Below the pieces are notes generated by a model. That model made no database searches. It was given only the letters and a program-made list of their open reading frames with translations, and was not told where the DNA came from. Position numbers and translations under genes: made by a program. From positions 1-5,355 of the forward strand of contig JAPPBK010000258.1 of the NCBI GenBank assembly GCA_026705105.1: 5,355 nt of DNA, written 5' to 3'. Within the stretch, counting starts at the first letter, position 1; every line of letters starts with the position of its first letter. The stretch comes from Chloroflexota bacterium. GTDB taxonomy: Bacteria; Chloroflexota; Dehalococcoidia; Bin125. Of the stretch, positions 4,912 to 5,355 are shown in pieces.

Positions 4912-5355
4912 CATTCGGAGTTGGCCCCCGGGCGCGGGCTCGGTAACTGACCGATCGAGGCGACCAGTTCATCGAACTTAGCTTCGAAGTCGATTTCAGA
5001 CTCAGATGCCCCTCCGACGCCCGTCGATGGGATTCTGCGTCCCACCTCTCTCAGGCCGGGTTCGCTCAAGAAGAGCCAGTTCTGTGGATGATCGCGAACT
5101 CTCAGGCCAACGCTGGACTCGCCATCGCCGCCTTGGAGGAATCCGTCAATCACGAAGTCGATTCCCTCGGGAATCGTCAACAAGCCGTCGAAGAGGCGGT
5201 AGGTCTTGCCGCCTTCCAATACTTGCCAGTCGCAGCACAACTCGAGGATCACGTAGACGTCGACCGAGGCTTCGGCCGTGTTCCCCTCCGAATCGGTGAC
5301 CGTCGCTCGAATCGTCTTCCAGCCCGAGTCCACCTCTGGCTCATTCAGATAGTTG
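4911..5355 (-). CDS. C-terminal part of a protein with an Ig/PKD-like domain, truncated by the window
   Basis: The reading frame is open from the right edge to a TGA at 4911, giving 147 visible residues of a longer protein. A GTG at 5333 could be mistaken for a start, but the frame continues upstream and the first visible residues are mid-domain. The stretch GWKTIRATVTDSEGNTAEAS followed by VDVYV is typical of the last two strands of Ig-like or PKD-like beta-sandwiches found in exported and cell-surface proteins. After it comes a region I do not recognise (about 100 residues) with an adjacent Cys-Cys pair, a Gly/Asp-rich stretch around GGDGESS, then an acidic helix-like segment and a polar tail. 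No anchor, sortase motif or membrane segment is seen at this end. Local G+C is about 57%, lower than the neighbouring genes. Location outside the cytoplasm is inferred from the Ig-like strand pattern only. Confidence 0.7.
   Translation of the reverse strand, partial: NYLNEPEVDSGWKTIRATVTDSEGNTAEASVDVYVILELCCDWQVLEGGKTYRLFDGLLTIPEGIDFVIDGFLQGGDGESSVGLRVRDHPQNWLFLSEPGLREVGRRIPSTGVGGASESEIDFEAKFDELVASIGQLPSPRPGANSE

Noticed and set aside
4911..5333. Treating the GTG at 5333 as the real start of a 140-residue protein
   Set aside because: The frame stays open to the window edge, and the residues at this point are in the middle of an Ig-like domain, so the gene must begin outside the window.

Overview
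The window is high-GC bacterial DNA. Sample lines I counted by hand run from about 62 to 80% G+C across the two mutase genes and drop to about 57% at the right edge. It is densely packed with ordinary chromosomal genes. There is no rRNA, tRNA, CRISPR array, transposase or phage gene. The sequence does not fix the lineage. A high-GC environmental bacterium fits (Chloroflexota, Actinomycetota or a deltaproteobacterial-type lineage), but that is only an impression from protein style.

Layout. At the left edge, the first nine codons of a minus-strand gene (27 to 1) lie behind a strong Shine-Dalgarno sequence and run out of the window. An intergenic region of about 140 bp separates it from a plus-strand alpha-D-phosphohexomutase gene (171-1610, phosphomannomutase/phosphoglucomutase type). 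A minus-strand gene (1603-2304) follows. Its C-terminal half reads as a PD-(D/E)XK nuclease-like fold with an altered catalytic motif. A second phosphohexomutase gene (2303-3730, plus) begins in the same CATG tetranucleotide that holds the minus-strand gene's start codon. Beyond it is a minus-strand luciferase-like flavin-dependent oxidoreductase gene (3759-4847). The right edge carries the C-terminal part of a minus-strand protein that includes the end of an Ig/PKD-like beta-sandwich (4911-5355, truncated by the window).

How the genes fit together. The two mutases are paralogs with intact phosphoserine and metal loops. Each departs from the canonical active site at a different place, which suggests division of labour on mannose, glucose or other hexose phosphates for nucleotide-sugar and surface-glycan synthesis. 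The nuclease-like gene is wedged between them on the opposite strand and overlaps both (8 bp at its 3' end, 3 bp at its 5' end). A transcript spanning both mutases would therefore be antisense to all of it. The oxidoreductase has no evident functional link to the mutases. Its last roughly 25 codons overlap a double-hairpin palindromic repeat that resembles widespread bacterial intergenic repeats.

I see no clear new defence or mobile system. The features most worth following are the degenerate nuclease-like protein and its nested arrangement, the complementary active-site changes in the mutase pair, and the palindromic repeat that appears to supply a protein C-terminus.
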